Source of the DNA: CAVXTT01 sp963764685
GTDB taxonomy: Bacteria; Bacteroidota; Ignavibacteria; Ignavibacteriales; Ignavibacteriaceae
DNA length: 64,000 bases
Assembly: GCA_963764685.1 (NCBI GenBank)
Contig: CAVXTT010000019.1
Coordinates: 273,242-337,241 of the forward strand
Direction: 5' to 3'
Shown here: positions 45,780 to 55,333 of the stretch, in pieces
How positions within the stretch are numbered: the stretch's first letter is position 1
Layout of the letters: each line of letters begins with the position of its first letter
The notes under the pieces: generated by a model
Told to the model about the DNA's origin: nothing
Database searches by the model: none
Seen by the model: only the letters and a program-made list of their open reading frames with translations
Translations under genes and position numbers: made by a program

Positions 45780-47099
45780 TTAAAGTATACCTTTTTCTTT
45801 CAGGATTTTTTCTACGGTTATATCTCCTATTTCCTGTAGATCATACATAACCCTGGTAACAGGTTTATTAATTTTCAGTATCCTGCCAAGATCGATAGGG
45901 GTACCAATTATAACAGAATCGCATTCTGTTTTATTAATTGTCTGTTCAAGATCTTTTATCTGCTCATCACCATACCCCATTGCAGGAAGAAGTATTCCTA
46001 TCTTGGGGTACTTCTTGTATGTATCGGTTATTGATTTTACAGTATATGGACGGGGATCAACAATGGCGGCAGCACCGTATTTCATTGCAGCAATTGTTCC
46101 GGCACCATACTCCATTTCCCCGTGAGTAAGTGTGGGACCGTCTTCTACTACCAATACTTTCTTACCTTTAATAACACCTGGATCACTAACGAAAATAGGA
46201 GACGCGCCCTCGATTATTGTTGCCGTTGGATTGACCTTCCATATATTTTCTCTAACCTCCGAGATCTTCCCTGCATCAGCAGAGTCTATTTTATTAATTA
46301 TAGCGCAGTCAGCCATTCTTAAAGAGGTATTCCCCGGGTAATAGGTTAATTCGTGTCCCGGTCTGTGAGGATCTACTACGGTAAATGTAACATCCGCTTT
46401 ATAGAACGAGGTATCATTATTCCCGCCGTCCCATAAAATAATATCTGCTTCCTTTTCTGCTTCTCTCAGGATCGCTTCATAATCAACACCTGAGTAAATA
46501 ACACCGCCTGAAGCGATGTGAGGTTCATATTCCTCTATTTCCTCGATAGTGCACTCATGTTTTACAAGGTCATCAAGACTGCCGAAGCGTTGTACTTTCT
46601 GCTTCACGAGATCGCCGTAGGGCATCGGATGTCTGATTGCAACAACTTTTTTACCTGCGGCGCGGAGTATATTTACTATTTTTCTGGATGTCTGGGATTT
46701 TCCTGCACCTGTACGTACCGCTAGCACGGCAATAACTTTTTTGGTACTCTTTATACTCGTTTCGCCTGCCCCCATTAATCTGAATGATGCACCTGCAGCA
46801 TTTACGATAGACGCCTTCGTCATTACATAATTGAACGTAATATCTGAATATGCAAATACAACTTCCTGTACATCGAATTTTTTAATGAGATCGGTTAATT
46901 CAGATTCATCATAAATTTTAATTCCCTTAGGATATAGTTTCCCTGCCAGTTCAGGAGGATACATTCTGCCGTGAATATTGGGGATCTGGGTTGCAGTAAA
47001 AGCTACTACATTATAATCCTTGTTATCTCTGAAATAAACATTAAAATTATGAAAATCACGTCCTGCTGCTCCCATTATAAGAACATTTTTGGAAGACAT
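45780..47099 (-). CDS. P-loop protein of the cyclic 2,3-diphosphoglycerate synthetase family
   Basis: 439 residues. The N-terminus (NVLIMGAAGRDFHNFNVYFR) and central P-loop (VIAVLAVRTGAGKSQTSRKI near 126-145) match CpgS-like proteins, as do DIILWDGGNNDTSF and VVDPHRPGHELTYYPG. The archaeal enzyme makes cyclic 2,3-diphosphoglycerate, a thermoprotectant. In bacteria the family is widespread and its reaction is untested in most; it may act as a GTPase or kinase. It lies upstream of the O-methyltransferase but separated by a hairpin. The assignment to the family is firm; the activity is not. Confidence 0.78.
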   Translation of the reverse strand: MSSKNVLIMGAAGRDFHNFNVYFRDNKDYNVVAFTATQIPNIHGRMYPPELAGKLYPKGIKIYDESELTDLIKKFDVQEVVFAYSDITFNYVMTKASIVNAAGASFRLMGAGETSIKSTKKVIAVLAVRTGAGKSQTSRKIVNILRAAGKKVVAIRHPMPYGDLVKQKVQRFGSLDDLVKHECTIEEIEEYEPHIASGGVIYSGVDYEAILREAEKEADIILWDGGNNDTSFYKADVTFTVVDPHRPGHELTYYPGNTSLRMADCAIINKIDSADAGKISEVRENIWKVNPTATIIEGASPIFVSDPGVIKGKKVLVVEDGPTLTHGEMEYGAGTIAAMKYGAAAIVDPRPYTVKSITDTYKKYPKIGILLPAMGYGDEQIKDLEQTINKTECDSVIIGTPIDLGRILKINKPVTRVMYDLQEIGDITVEKILKEKGIL

Positions 47100-47335
47100 A
47101 TAAAAAGCTCCTTAGTTTCGTTTTAATTAATAAAAGTTGGGTCGAGAATGTTATTCAGGAAAGCCAGTAATTATATGGAATTTCATTAACACGCAGCATA
47201 AATAAGCTTTTATTATTCCTTCCGGTCTTATCCGGAAAACCTTAAAAGCCCCCAAATGATCAAAATTACAATAGTAAAACTAAGAACTTAAAAGGAATTA
47301 AACTAACAAATTACAACCTTAAGGAGGCGGGAGAA

Positions 47336-48025
47336 TTAGTCCAGGTCGTCATCATATGTAGCGACAGACATTGTATCCAGAATATTATTGTTTTCCACAA
47401 TAACAGCACTAAGTTTATTCCCATTATATACTGAGGTGTCGATATAGACTGTATTATTCTCTTTTATATACATAACTTCCAGTTGGGGAGTATGTCCTAC
47501 AACCTGAAGCTTTCCCAGGTTAGCCAGCTTGCCTCTTGTCCACATTATACCGTTATCCCCGGTGAGGTCAGCCGTAACAATTTCGTTTAGTTGGGCAAGG
47601 TTTTCTAAAATATTTCCCGGCAGAAGGGATTTATAATAAGTTGAAATACCGGCGTGGGAAATAAAGCAATCCGGCAGATTCACAAATAAAGGGGCTGATT
47701 CAATCATCAGCAGATGCTCATTCATTTTCTCCAGCCGGTTGTTATAAGAAATGATTGTTGTCTCGTATCCATTATACAACCAGGAACGCCCCAGCTCGTG
47801 TTCCGGGTACTTTATAAAATAGTAGAACATATAATCGTGATTGCCCGGAGTAAAAACAATCCTCTCGGATTTTATGAGGTCCATAACCTCACAGCTGAAA
47901 TTTCCCCTGTCGACAAGGTCGCCTACGCAGTAAAGCGGGATATCCTGATATTTGGATTTAATCCGTTGAACAAGTTCAAAAAGAGTATTGTAGCACCCGT
48001 GTATATCACCTATAACAGCGATCAT
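47336..48025 (-). CDS. Calcineurin-like metallophosphoesterase (PrpA/ApaH type)
   Basis: 229 residues with all metal-binding motifs: GDIHGCYNTL (8-17), GDLVDRG (36-42), GNHDYMF, the histidine in FISHAGIST, and VGHTPQLEV. These bind two metal ions. Members remove phosphate from phosphoproteins or split bis-nucleoside polyphosphates. The size and spacing fit a bacterial serine/threonine protein phosphatase. The start overlaps the CoA-transferase stop by four bases, so translation is probably coupled. Confidence 0.88.
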   Translation of the reverse strand: MIAVIGDIHGCYNTLFELVQRIKSKYQDIPLYCVGDLVDRGNFSCEVMDLIKSERIVFTPGNHDYMFYYFIKYPEHELGRSWLYNGYETTIISYNNRLEKMNEHLLMIESAPLFVNLPDCFISHAGISTYYKSLLPGNILENLAQLNEIVTADLTGDNGIMWTRGKLANLGKLQVVGHTPQLEVMYIKENNTVYIDTSVYNGNKLSAVIVENNNILDTMSVATYDDDLD

Positions 48026-49383
48026 AAATATTTATTATCACGCGCGTACTTATATAGTTCTTCACGGAAATCAGGGTGAGCAATATTTATCAGCTCCTGG
48101 GCTCTCTGCCTGATGGTTTTACCATAAAGCTGTGCAACTCCAAATTCAGTAACAACATAATGAACATCCCCTCTTGTGGTAACAACACCCGCACCGGGAC
48201 GAAGAAAAGATACTATTCTTGAATGAGTGCCCCCTTTTGCAGTTGAGGGAAGCGCTATTATGGGTTTTCCGCCTTCTGAACGTGCAGAGCCGCGAATAAA
48301 GTCAAGCTGTCCGCCAAATCCGGAAAATATCTTTGGGCCGATGGAATCAGAACATACCTGTCCTGTTATATCAATTTCAATTGCAGAATTGATGGCAACC
48401 ATTTTCTGATTTTGAGCAATTATGAATGGATCATTAACATATTCCTGGGGATGGAATTCAATGAGAGGATTATTATTTATGAAATTGAAAAGGCTTCTGC
48501 TCCCCAGCACGAAACCAGCTATTATCTTTCCGCGGTGTATTGTCTTCATCTCATTTGTAACAATACCTCTTTCCACCAGCTCAACTATCCCATCAGAAAA
48601 AGTTTCAGAGTGAACTCCCAAAGCTTTCTTGTCAGTCAAATAACGAAGCACTGCATCAGGTATTGCACCTATTCCAAGCTGGAGGGTTGAGCCGTCTTCA
48701 ACAAGTTCTGCAATATTGCTCCCTATTTTACTGTATACAGCTTCCATCTCGGGAGATGCATCTTTGTCGACCTGAATAAGTTCGGTTAATGGATTGTCAA
48801 CTTCTATGATATAATCAATTTTGCTGAGATGAATAAAACTATCACCGAGTGTCCTCGGCATCTGGGGGTTAACCTGTGCAATGATGATTTTTGATTTTTC
48901 GGCTCCTGTTTTAGTGAGACCAACATCCACACCATAACTGCAGAAACCATGTTCATCAGGGGGTGAAACGTGAATCAGCGCCACATCCGGTTTAATGTAG
49001 CCTTTTTTATAGAGAAGCATCGATTCGAATAAGAATATCGGAATGAAATCTGCTCTTCCCTCCTGAACTGCTTTTCTTGAATTTGCACCTACAAAAAATG
49101 CCCTGTGGTTAAATGACTTTTCATTTCCCGGTTCAAGATATGCGAGCGGACCAACAGTAAGCGCGTGATAAATTTCCACTCCCGTTAATTCGTCTTTTCT
49201 TTGAACAAGCGCATCTACTAGCACCGATGGAAACGCACAATTTGAGTGCATTACTATTTTATCGTTGCTTTTTACTACTTTCACCGCTTCTTCTGCAGAT
49301 ACAATTTTTTTACTGTATTGATTAAATACGTGTAACGGGTAGCTGTTTTTCAATTTCGGTTCTTCTGTTAATGTCATTATCAT
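48022..49383 (-). CDS. Acetyl-CoA hydrolase/transferase family CoA-transferase
   Basis: 453 residues. The family signature LQLGIGAIPDAVLRYL is at about 235-250, and the CoA-thioester glutamate is Glu260 in GVHSETFSDGIVE. The C-terminal GGQLDFIRGSARSEGGKPII is also conserved. It resembles 4-hydroxybutyrate or acetate CoA-transferases and would move CoA between short-chain acids in fermentation. It is downstream of alanine dehydrogenase (15 bases) and upstream of the phosphatase (overlap), so the three are one operon. Start: ATG at 49383 or 49377. Confidence 0.88.
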   Translation of the reverse strand: MIMTLTEEPKLKNSYPLHVFNQYSKKIVSAEEAVKVVKSNDKIVMHSNCAFPSVLVDALVQRKDELTGVEIYHALTVGPLAYLEPGNEKSFNHRAFFVGANSRKAVQEGRADFIPIFLFESMLLYKKGYIKPDVALIHVSPPDEHGFCSYGVDVGLTKTGAEKSKIIIAQVNPQMPRTLGDSFIHLSKIDYIIEVDNPLTELIQVDKDASPEMEAVYSKIGSNIAELVEDGSTLQLGIGAIPDAVLRYLTDKKALGVHSETFSDGIVELVERGIVTNEMKTIHRGKIIAGFVLGSRSLFNFINNNPLIEFHPQEYVNDPFIIAQNQKMVAINSAIEIDITGQVCSDSIGPKIFSGFGGQLDFIRGSARSEGGKPIIALPSTAKGGTHSRIVSFLRPGAGVVTTRGDVHYVVTEFGVAQLYGKTIRQRAQELINIAHPDFREELYKYARDNKYL

Positions 49384-49398
49384 TTCTTTATCTTAAGA

Positions 49399-50517
49399 TT
49401 AGTTTGTTGAGAATACACGAAGTCTTCTGTACTCAATATTAAAACTGTTGGCAATGGCCTCATTTGAACAATAACCCTGGTATGTGCAGACGCCTTTCGA
49501 AAGACCGGCGTCTCCAAGCAGCGCATTTGAAAGTCCATTATCAGCAATATTCATTATATACCCGATCGCAGCATTATTTAATCCATAGCTGGCTGTCCTT
49601 GAAACAAGAGCCGGCATATTGGGAACGCAATAATGAATAACATCGTGGAGTGTATATGTGGGGTCATTTATGGAAGTAATTCTGCTGGTCTCAATGCATC
49701 CTCCCTGGTCAATTGATACATCTACAATCACTGAGCCTTTTTTCATTTCCTTGACCATACTTTCACTTACTATATGGGGAGTTTTTTCCCCCTTTATCAG
49801 AACCGCTCCAATAAGTACATCTGCGAAATTAACACCCCTGGAAACAGTGTAAGGATTAGCGACAACAGTAGTAACTTTTTTCCTGAAATAAGTATCAACC
49901 CTTCTTAAACGGTTAAGATCCTTATCGATAATTATAACCTGTGCACCTCTGCCCAGTGCGGCACGCGCAGCAGTAGTTCCAACCACACCGGCACCGAGTA
50001 TAACAACAGCGGCAGGGGCTACTCCTGTAATTCCGCCAAGAAGTATGCCTCTTCCCCCTTTGCTATGACTCTCAAGATATCTTTCCGCAACCTGTATTGC
50101 CAAAGGACCTGCAATTTCACTCATTGAATGGAGAACAGGCAGTCTGTCATTATCTTCAATTAATTCATACCCTATTGCTGTAACATTTTTTGACAGCAGT
50201 TTTTCGATAATATTCTTTTTACCTACAGCAAGGTGCAGTCCTGAGAATAAAATGTGATTTTCCTGCAGTAAATCAGCCTGCTGTTCGGTTAGAGGAGCAA
50301 CTTTTGCTAAAAGCTCACTCCTTTTGTAAACCTCTTCTTCGGTATAAACGACAGTAGCACCTATAGAGATGTAATCCTCATCCGAAAAATGACTTCCATC
50401 CCCCGCACCGCTCTGAATGTATACAGTATGACCGGCCCTGACTAAAGAATCTACTCCTGCAGGAGCCAATGCCACTCTTTTTTCAAGGATATTTTCTTTT
50501 GGTATGCCTATTCTCAT
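49399..50517 (-). CDS. ald: Alanine dehydrogenase
   Basis: 372 residues, the usual length. The N-terminal signature MRIGIPKENILEKRVALAP and GDGSHFSDEDYISIGA are present. The NAD-binding Rossmann fold is VVILGAGVVGTTAARAALGRG near 170-190. The substrate-site HSMSEIAGPLA and the C-terminal HYCVPNMPALVSRTA are conserved. It interconverts alanine and pyruvate plus ammonia with NAD. First gene of an operon with a CoA-transferase and a phosphatase, which suggests fermentation of alanine or its excretion. Confidence 0.94.
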   Translation of the reverse strand: MRIGIPKENILEKRVALAPAGVDSLVRAGHTVYIQSGAGDGSHFSDEDYISIGATVVYTEEEVYKRSELLAKVAPLTEQQADLLQENHILFSGLHLAVGKKNIIEKLLSKNVTAIGYELIEDNDRLPVLHSMSEIAGPLAIQVAERYLESHSKGGRGILLGGITGVAPAAVVILGAGVVGTTAARAALGRGAQVIIIDKDLNRLRRVDTYFRKKVTTVVANPYTVSRGVNFADVLIGAVLIKGEKTPHIVSESMVKEMKKGSVIVDVSIDQGGCIETSRITSINDPTYTLHDVIHYCVPNMPALVSRTASYGLNNAAIGYIMNIADNGLSNALLGDAGLSKGVCTYQGYCSNEAIANSFNIEYRRLRVFSTN

Positions 50518-51008
50518 AATATTCTTTTTTTTGATTGTAAAATTAGAGATTAAGATTCATAGTAGCAACCAAAAACCATATCAGTTCAACAGCTTTAAAT
50601 CTCTCACGTCTTTGAGGATGCGTTTTCAGGCCGTAATTAGCATCCTTTAGGCCGAAATACTCAAAAATACATGGGGCAAATCCCATTTTTTTATAGAGTT
50701 TTCAAATGCGTTTCTAAGTCGTTTTAGGCATAAATCTTCCTGCAAAGAGGGTGCCGGGGTAATGAGAGGTAACCTGACAGGCAGATATAGGACTATTTAG
50801 GCCGCGCACCGGCCGGTCATTGTCTGAGCGCTGTCCGCCAGCCGCCTGCGGACCAATAAATTTTAAAGAAATGATTTGTCAATCTTCATAAAATATTAAA
50901 TAATCAGACAAAACGGATGAGTATTCTTTCAAATGAAATTCAAGTAAAAATTTGCAGGTGGACTAATCGGCCTATTCTCGGTAAGGAACTTTGAGTCGGC
51001 AGAACTGA
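50518..51008. other. Intergenic region, 491 bases, with GC-rich palindromes
   Basis: Between ald and the 2-hydroxyacid dehydrogenase. It is GC-richer at 50800-50860, where GGCCG/CGGCC (about 50800-50814) and GTCCGC/GCGGAC (50833-50838 and 50848-50853, nine-base loop) form two hairpins close together. No gene was seen. Confidence 0.5.
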
Positions 51009-51965
51009 TTAGTTTACAGGAGTCAGGGGTTTTTTCCCGGATAGGACAGCAATTACATTCTTTGCACAAAGAAGAGCCATATCTCTGCGGGTTTCTATTG
51101 TGGCGCTTCCTATATGGGGGAGAAGAACTACATTTTTGAGCTTATATAATTCAGGATTTATATCGGGCTCTCCTTCATAGACATCAAAACCTGCGGCAAA
51201 TATCTTCTCCCGCTTCAATAATTTTATCAATGCCCGTTCATCAACTATCTCACCGCGGGCAGTATTTATCAGAATTGCTGAAGGTTTTAGAAGTTTTAAA
51301 TTATTTTGATTAAGGAGATGATGTGTTCTGTCTGTAAGGGGAAGATGTACTGAAATAAAATCGGATTTCTGTAATATACCCGGCAGGGAACTTCTTTCAG
51401 CACCTGTTTTTTGTTCTAACTCTTCATTCCTGCTGTTTGAATAGTAAAGAATTCTGCAGCCGAAACTATGTGCACGTATTCCTGCGGCGGTACCTATCCG
51501 CCCTGCGCCGATTATTCCGAAGTATTTGTTTTTAAGATCATAGCCTAAAAGAAGCTGCGGTTTCCAGCCTGTAAATTTTTTCCGCCGCATAAATTTATCT
51601 GCTTCAACAAGTTTCCTTGCACAGCACAATAAAAGTGAAATGGCAATGTCCGCAGTTGCATCCGTCAGAATATCGGGAGTATTGGTTACAACAATATTTT
51701 TCCTGCGTGCGTGGCTGATGTCAATGTTATTATAGCCTACAGCATAATTGGCAATTACCCTGCATTTTATTAAACGATCCAGCGTATCGGCATTAAATTT
51801 ATCTGTAAGAAGGGAAATGATACCGTCAGCATCAGCAGCATTTTTTAATAATATGTCTCCGGGTATGGGTTTATCCCCTGAAAATATTTTAACTGTATAT
51901 TTTTTCTGCCTCAACAGGTCAACAGCTTCAACGGGAATTTTTCTTGTAATAAAAATTTTCATCAT
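51009..51965 (-). CDS. D-isomer-specific 2-hydroxyacid dehydrogenase (glyoxylate/hydroxypyruvate reductase type)
   Basis: 318 residues. The NAD(P) fold is FGIIGAGRIGTAAGIRAHSF. Catalytic residues are Arg in INTARGEIVDE, Glu in FDVYEGEPDINP and His in LPHIGSATIETR. It reduces 2-oxo acids such as glyoxylate or hydroxypyruvate with NAD(P)H; the cofactor preference is not readable. It stands alone. Confidence 0.92.
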   Translation of the reverse strand: MMKIFITRKIPVEAVDLLRQKKYTVKIFSGDKPIPGDILLKNAADADGIISLLTDKFNADTLDRLIKCRVIANYAVGYNNIDISHARRKNIVVTNTPDILTDATADIAISLLLCCARKLVEADKFMRRKKFTGWKPQLLLGYDLKNKYFGIIGAGRIGTAAGIRAHSFGCRILYYSNSRNEELEQKTGAERSSLPGILQKSDFISVHLPLTDRTHHLLNQNNLKLLKPSAILINTARGEIVDERALIKLLKREKIFAAGFDVYEGEPDINPELYKLKNVVLLPHIGSATIETRRDMALLCAKNVIAVLSGKKPLTPVN

Positions 51966-51985
51966 TAAATATGAATTCCTATAAT

Positions 51986-52242
51986 TGATCCCCTACAGGG
52001 ATCATCAACCTTTGGGTGAGAGCATTTTTTCTACCATAATGGAAGGCCTACAGCCTTCCGCCACATTGGCTTGTTCTTACACATAAAAAATGGAAAATCG
52101 AAATAATACAACAAACCCTTTTACTGAAACGCACAAGTGAGACTGCCTAGATATCTCGAGCCCTGCCTTTGACCCTGTAGGGGTCAGATTATGGTAGGAT
52201 AAGATAAATCAAAATAAATCTTATGAACCCTGTAGGGGTTCA
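51986..52242. repeat. Four hairpins with conserved five-base loops (REP-like)
   Basis: Hairpins TGATCCC-CTACA-GGGATCA (51986-52004), GGAAGGC-CTACA-GCCTTCC (52041-52059), TGACCC-TGTAG-GGGTCA (52170-52186) and TGAACCC-TGTAG-GGGTTCA (52224-52242). The loops are CTACA or its exact complement TGTAG, so two point one way and two the other. Stem sequences differ but remain paired. This resembles paired REP elements; no RAYT-type transposase is in the window. Confidence 0.8.
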
Positions 52243-52254
52243 ATTATAACACGG

Positions 52255-53857
52255 CTATCCGAATAATAACTTTACGATGAATAATGCAGCAAGCAGTCCT
52301 GCAGCATCAGCAATTAAACCTACAGGAAGTGCGTGGCGGGTATTTCTAATATTTACCGCACCGAAATAAACTGCAAGTACATAAAATGTTGTTTCCGTAC
52401 TGCCGTAAAAAGTAGAAACAAGTATTCCGAGAAATGAATCAGGTCCGTGAACAGTAAATATTTCTGCCATAATTCCGAGAGAGCCGCTTCCCGAGAGGGG
52501 ACGCATCAATGCCATAGGGAGGGCTTCAGCCGGCATACCGATCAGGTTTGTTAAAGGACTTAAAAGATAAACCAGCCAGTCCATTGCTCCCCCGGCTCTG
52601 AAAATTCCGATTGCCACGAGTATTGCAACAAGATAAGGGATTATCCTGACTGCAATATTAAAGCCTTCCTTAGCTCCTTCGATAAACTGCTCGTAAACTT
52701 TAACTTTCTTAACAGCTCCGTAAACGACAAACGAGACAATTAAAAGAGGTATAGCAAGAATGCTGATTGTTTCTATAACCTTTTTTAAAAATTCAGTACT
52801 TATACCTCCTCCCAGATATTTTACGGCAAGGCTTACCAGCAATCCACCTGATATAATAAACAGAAGAGTAAGTAATATTTTTTTAAACCTGCTGCCGGCA
52901 GCCTGATCTTTTTTCTGAAAAAGCTCGAACAGCTTAGCTGCTGTTACTCCTGCTGTTGTTGCACATACAGAACCGAATATTGTTGTCCCGATAATAAGAG
53001 CCGGATCGCTGCTGCCCGAAGCTGCACGCACAGCAATAGCACTTGCGGGGATCAATGTTAAGCCGGCTGTATTTATTGCCAGAAATGTTATCATAGAATT
53101 AGTAGCAGTACCTTTGTCAGGATTCAGCTTATCAAGCTCTTCCATTGCTTTAAGCCCGAAAGGAGTTGCGGCATTGCCGAGTCCCAGCATATTTGCCGAT
53201 ATATTCATAACCATAGAACCAATTGCCGGATGGTCTGAAGGGACTTCCGGAAATAATTTCCGGGTGACAGGTTTTAATAATTTTGCGATTGAGGCGATAA
53301 GTCCCGCCGATTCTGCAATTTTCATTATTCCCAGCCATAGTGCCATTACCCCAATTAAACCCAAAGCGATCTGTACAGCAGCTGCGGCATAATTTAACAG
53401 CTCATTTGTAATCCCTTTAAGCTTAACAAATGAAACCTCTTCAAACAATAAACCGGCACTTCTAAGGGAATCATTATTATTTTGATAAAAAATTATTTTA
53501 CCGGTTATATCATCTTCTTTTCCATTCACTTTTCCTATTTCATTCCAGATTGCAGGACTCCCTTCAGGAAGAGTAAACTTAAAAGTGGAAGCTCCTTCTG
53601 GATTAAAATATACTGTTGCAGGGATGCTCAGGTCCTTATCGAATTGAACATTATAACAATCCTTAATGGCTGCAGCAGAAATCCTGAATCTCAGCATCAA
53701 GAGTTCTTTTATTATCACCGGGAGCCTCACTGAAATGAATACTTGCTTTCAGGGGAACCCCGTTCTTATAATGATTGCTGCTTTGATTGTTTATATCGTA
53801 GAATAAAGCTGTTCCTATACCAAGGAAAAGAAGGGCTATCCAGACATAATTAAGCAT
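52255..53857 (-). CDS. Fused SpmA/SpmB nucleoside-recognition membrane protein, one frameshift
   Basis: The first frame (53857-53663) is an N-terminal membrane segment (MLNYVWIALLFLGIGTALFY) plus part of an extracytoplasmic region. The second frame continues to 52255. Near 53707-53710 one extra base in a run of A (minus strand) breaks the frame: removing it gives DNKELLMLRFRISAAAIKDC. The fused length is about 530 residues, with about ten helices in two nucleoside-recognition (Gate) domains. Typical sequences are GLGNAATPFGLKAMEEL and GSLGIMAEIFTVHGPDSFLG. SpmA and SpmB were named for spore maturation, but fused homologues occur widely in non-spore-formers as possible transporters. It lies two bases downstream of the amidase. 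Confidence 0.82.
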
Positions 53858-53859
53858 TG

Positions 53860-54933
53860 TTATTCCTGCCTGTTAAATACTGTTATTTCTTTTTGGAATG
53901 GGAAAGTATGGTTTCCGTTTTTATTAGCTGCAATTACCCTGATGGAATGACTGCCGGAATGCACAGAATCAATCTCTGCGAGCAAAAGGCCATTCTCATA
54001 GGAATAATTATTAACATTTAACAGAATCAAAAAATACTTTTATTGAGGCACTGTCTATACCGGTGCTGTCATATAAACGAAATTCACATTTTATATTTCC
54101 TTCTTCAACAGGCAGAAGCGGTTCGGTTAGTTTAATTTCCGGAACCCCGGCATAAAAATAACGGCATAATCCTCTGAATATACCCCAGGCTTCGATCCGG
54201 TTAAATTCATCAATAACAATTCTCTTGCTCTTCGTGTGTATTTGTATGAAATCCGCATTCAACAAGCACAGCCGGTATTACTGTATTGCGTAAAACGGCA
54301 AAACCCTCCCCGGGATAGATAGCATAATCGGAATAGGTCCCGTCAAATGATCCGGGACCACCGGCATTTCTCATCGCATATGAAAGATCCCTTTGAATAT
54401 ATCTTGCGATATCCCTTTCAGAAGGTTCATAAACATAGTCGGTATCAAAGCCGTGATAATAAGTAGAAGTGTAATCTGTCCAGTTATCCCCTTCCATTGC
54501 AGGCGCATTATGATGTATAGCTGATGAAAATATCTGCAAGACTGTTATTTGCAAGTTCGGAGCGTTTATTTAATTCGACAGTTGCATCTGTTACACGCGA
54601 CATTATAACCTTTGCGCCTGCAGACTCAAGTAAAGTTTTAAGATGAAGCGCCACCTTCAGATTAACATCTGCTTCAACCGCAAGATCCTGGTAGCCTTTA
54701 TTTTTACGGTCGGCACCGCCGTGTCCCGGATCCAGAAATATTACTTTACCTGATATATAAGGAGTGTATTTTATGAGAAAATCATTGCGGTTTTTCTGAT
54801 CCCGGAGTTCGTAAGGTATCTCATAATATACTGAAGGACCGCATCCAAAGAAAATTAATGCACAGAGTATTGAGAAATATCTATGCAGTTTATCCTCCCG
54901 ATTCTTCGTATGCCTGTATTTCTTCAGTATCAA
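53860..54933 (-). CDS. N-acetylmuramoyl-L-alanine amidase, three frameshifts
   Basis: Three accepted frames join with one that is too short to be listed on its own. The N-terminus has a lipoprotein-like segment (LHRYFSILCALIFFGCGPS). The zinc site follows in VIFLDPGHGG and VEADVNLKVALHL, then ISIHHNAPAM, and the second His/Glu in VLVECGFHTNTHEE. Removing one base near 54519 restores ISIHHNA from ISYTS; a second near 54228 restores the helix leading into RIVIDEFNRIEA. A third near 54013 leads to a C-terminal beta domain that ends at 53860. It cuts the amide between muramic acid and L-alanine in peptidoglycan. Start is unclear: a CTG at about 54890 has GGGAGG four bases away. Confidence 0.78.
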
Positions 54934-55333
54934 TCATAACCGCACCGCCGAAAGCTGAAAGGTCGGATTTCTTCAGTCTGTATTTCTTTAAATAACTCTT
55001 CCCGATCTCATCAAATACCTTCTGCTCGACTAACCTGGTCTTCCCTGAAATTGTAATTGAAAGGATGCTGTACAAACCATTAGCTGTGTCGGATTCTAAA
55101 TTTTTAAGTATTGAAAAACTGGACTTCCTTTCAAATTTAATTTTTTTAAACTCATCCTCTCCCTGATCGAAAAAGATATAAATGTTCTTGTCCAGGTACA
55201 GAAATGTTCTCGTCATCTGTATAATATTATCGTCACTCCTGAAGGCAATTATCCCGACAGGCGCATCATTCAGTACAGCTTCAATAGCTGTCATTTCTTT
55301 AATAGGTATAACTTTCTTCGACATAGATTCCAT
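54890..55333 (-). CDS. Pyridoxamine 5'-phosphate oxidase-like FMN-binding protein
   Basis: 147 residues of the FMN split-barrel fold (TAIEAVLNDAPVGIIAFRSD; IYIFFDQGEDEFKKI; SILSITISGKTRLV). Flavin contacts are not clear enough to say which substrate it uses; F420- or heme-type relatives are possible. The ATG directly follows the helicase stop (TAAATG), and its stop lies inside the GGAGGATAA that may serve as ribosome site of the amidase. So helicase, this gene, amidase and SpmAB read as one tightly packed operon. Confidence 0.72.
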   Translation of the reverse strand: MESMSKKVIPIKEMTAIEAVLNDAPVGIIAFRSDDNIIQMTRTFLYLDKNIYIFFDQGEDEFKKIKFERKSSFSILKNLESDTANGLYSILSITISGKTRLVEQKVFDEIGKSYLKKYRLKKSDLSAFGGAVMIDTEEIQAYEESGG

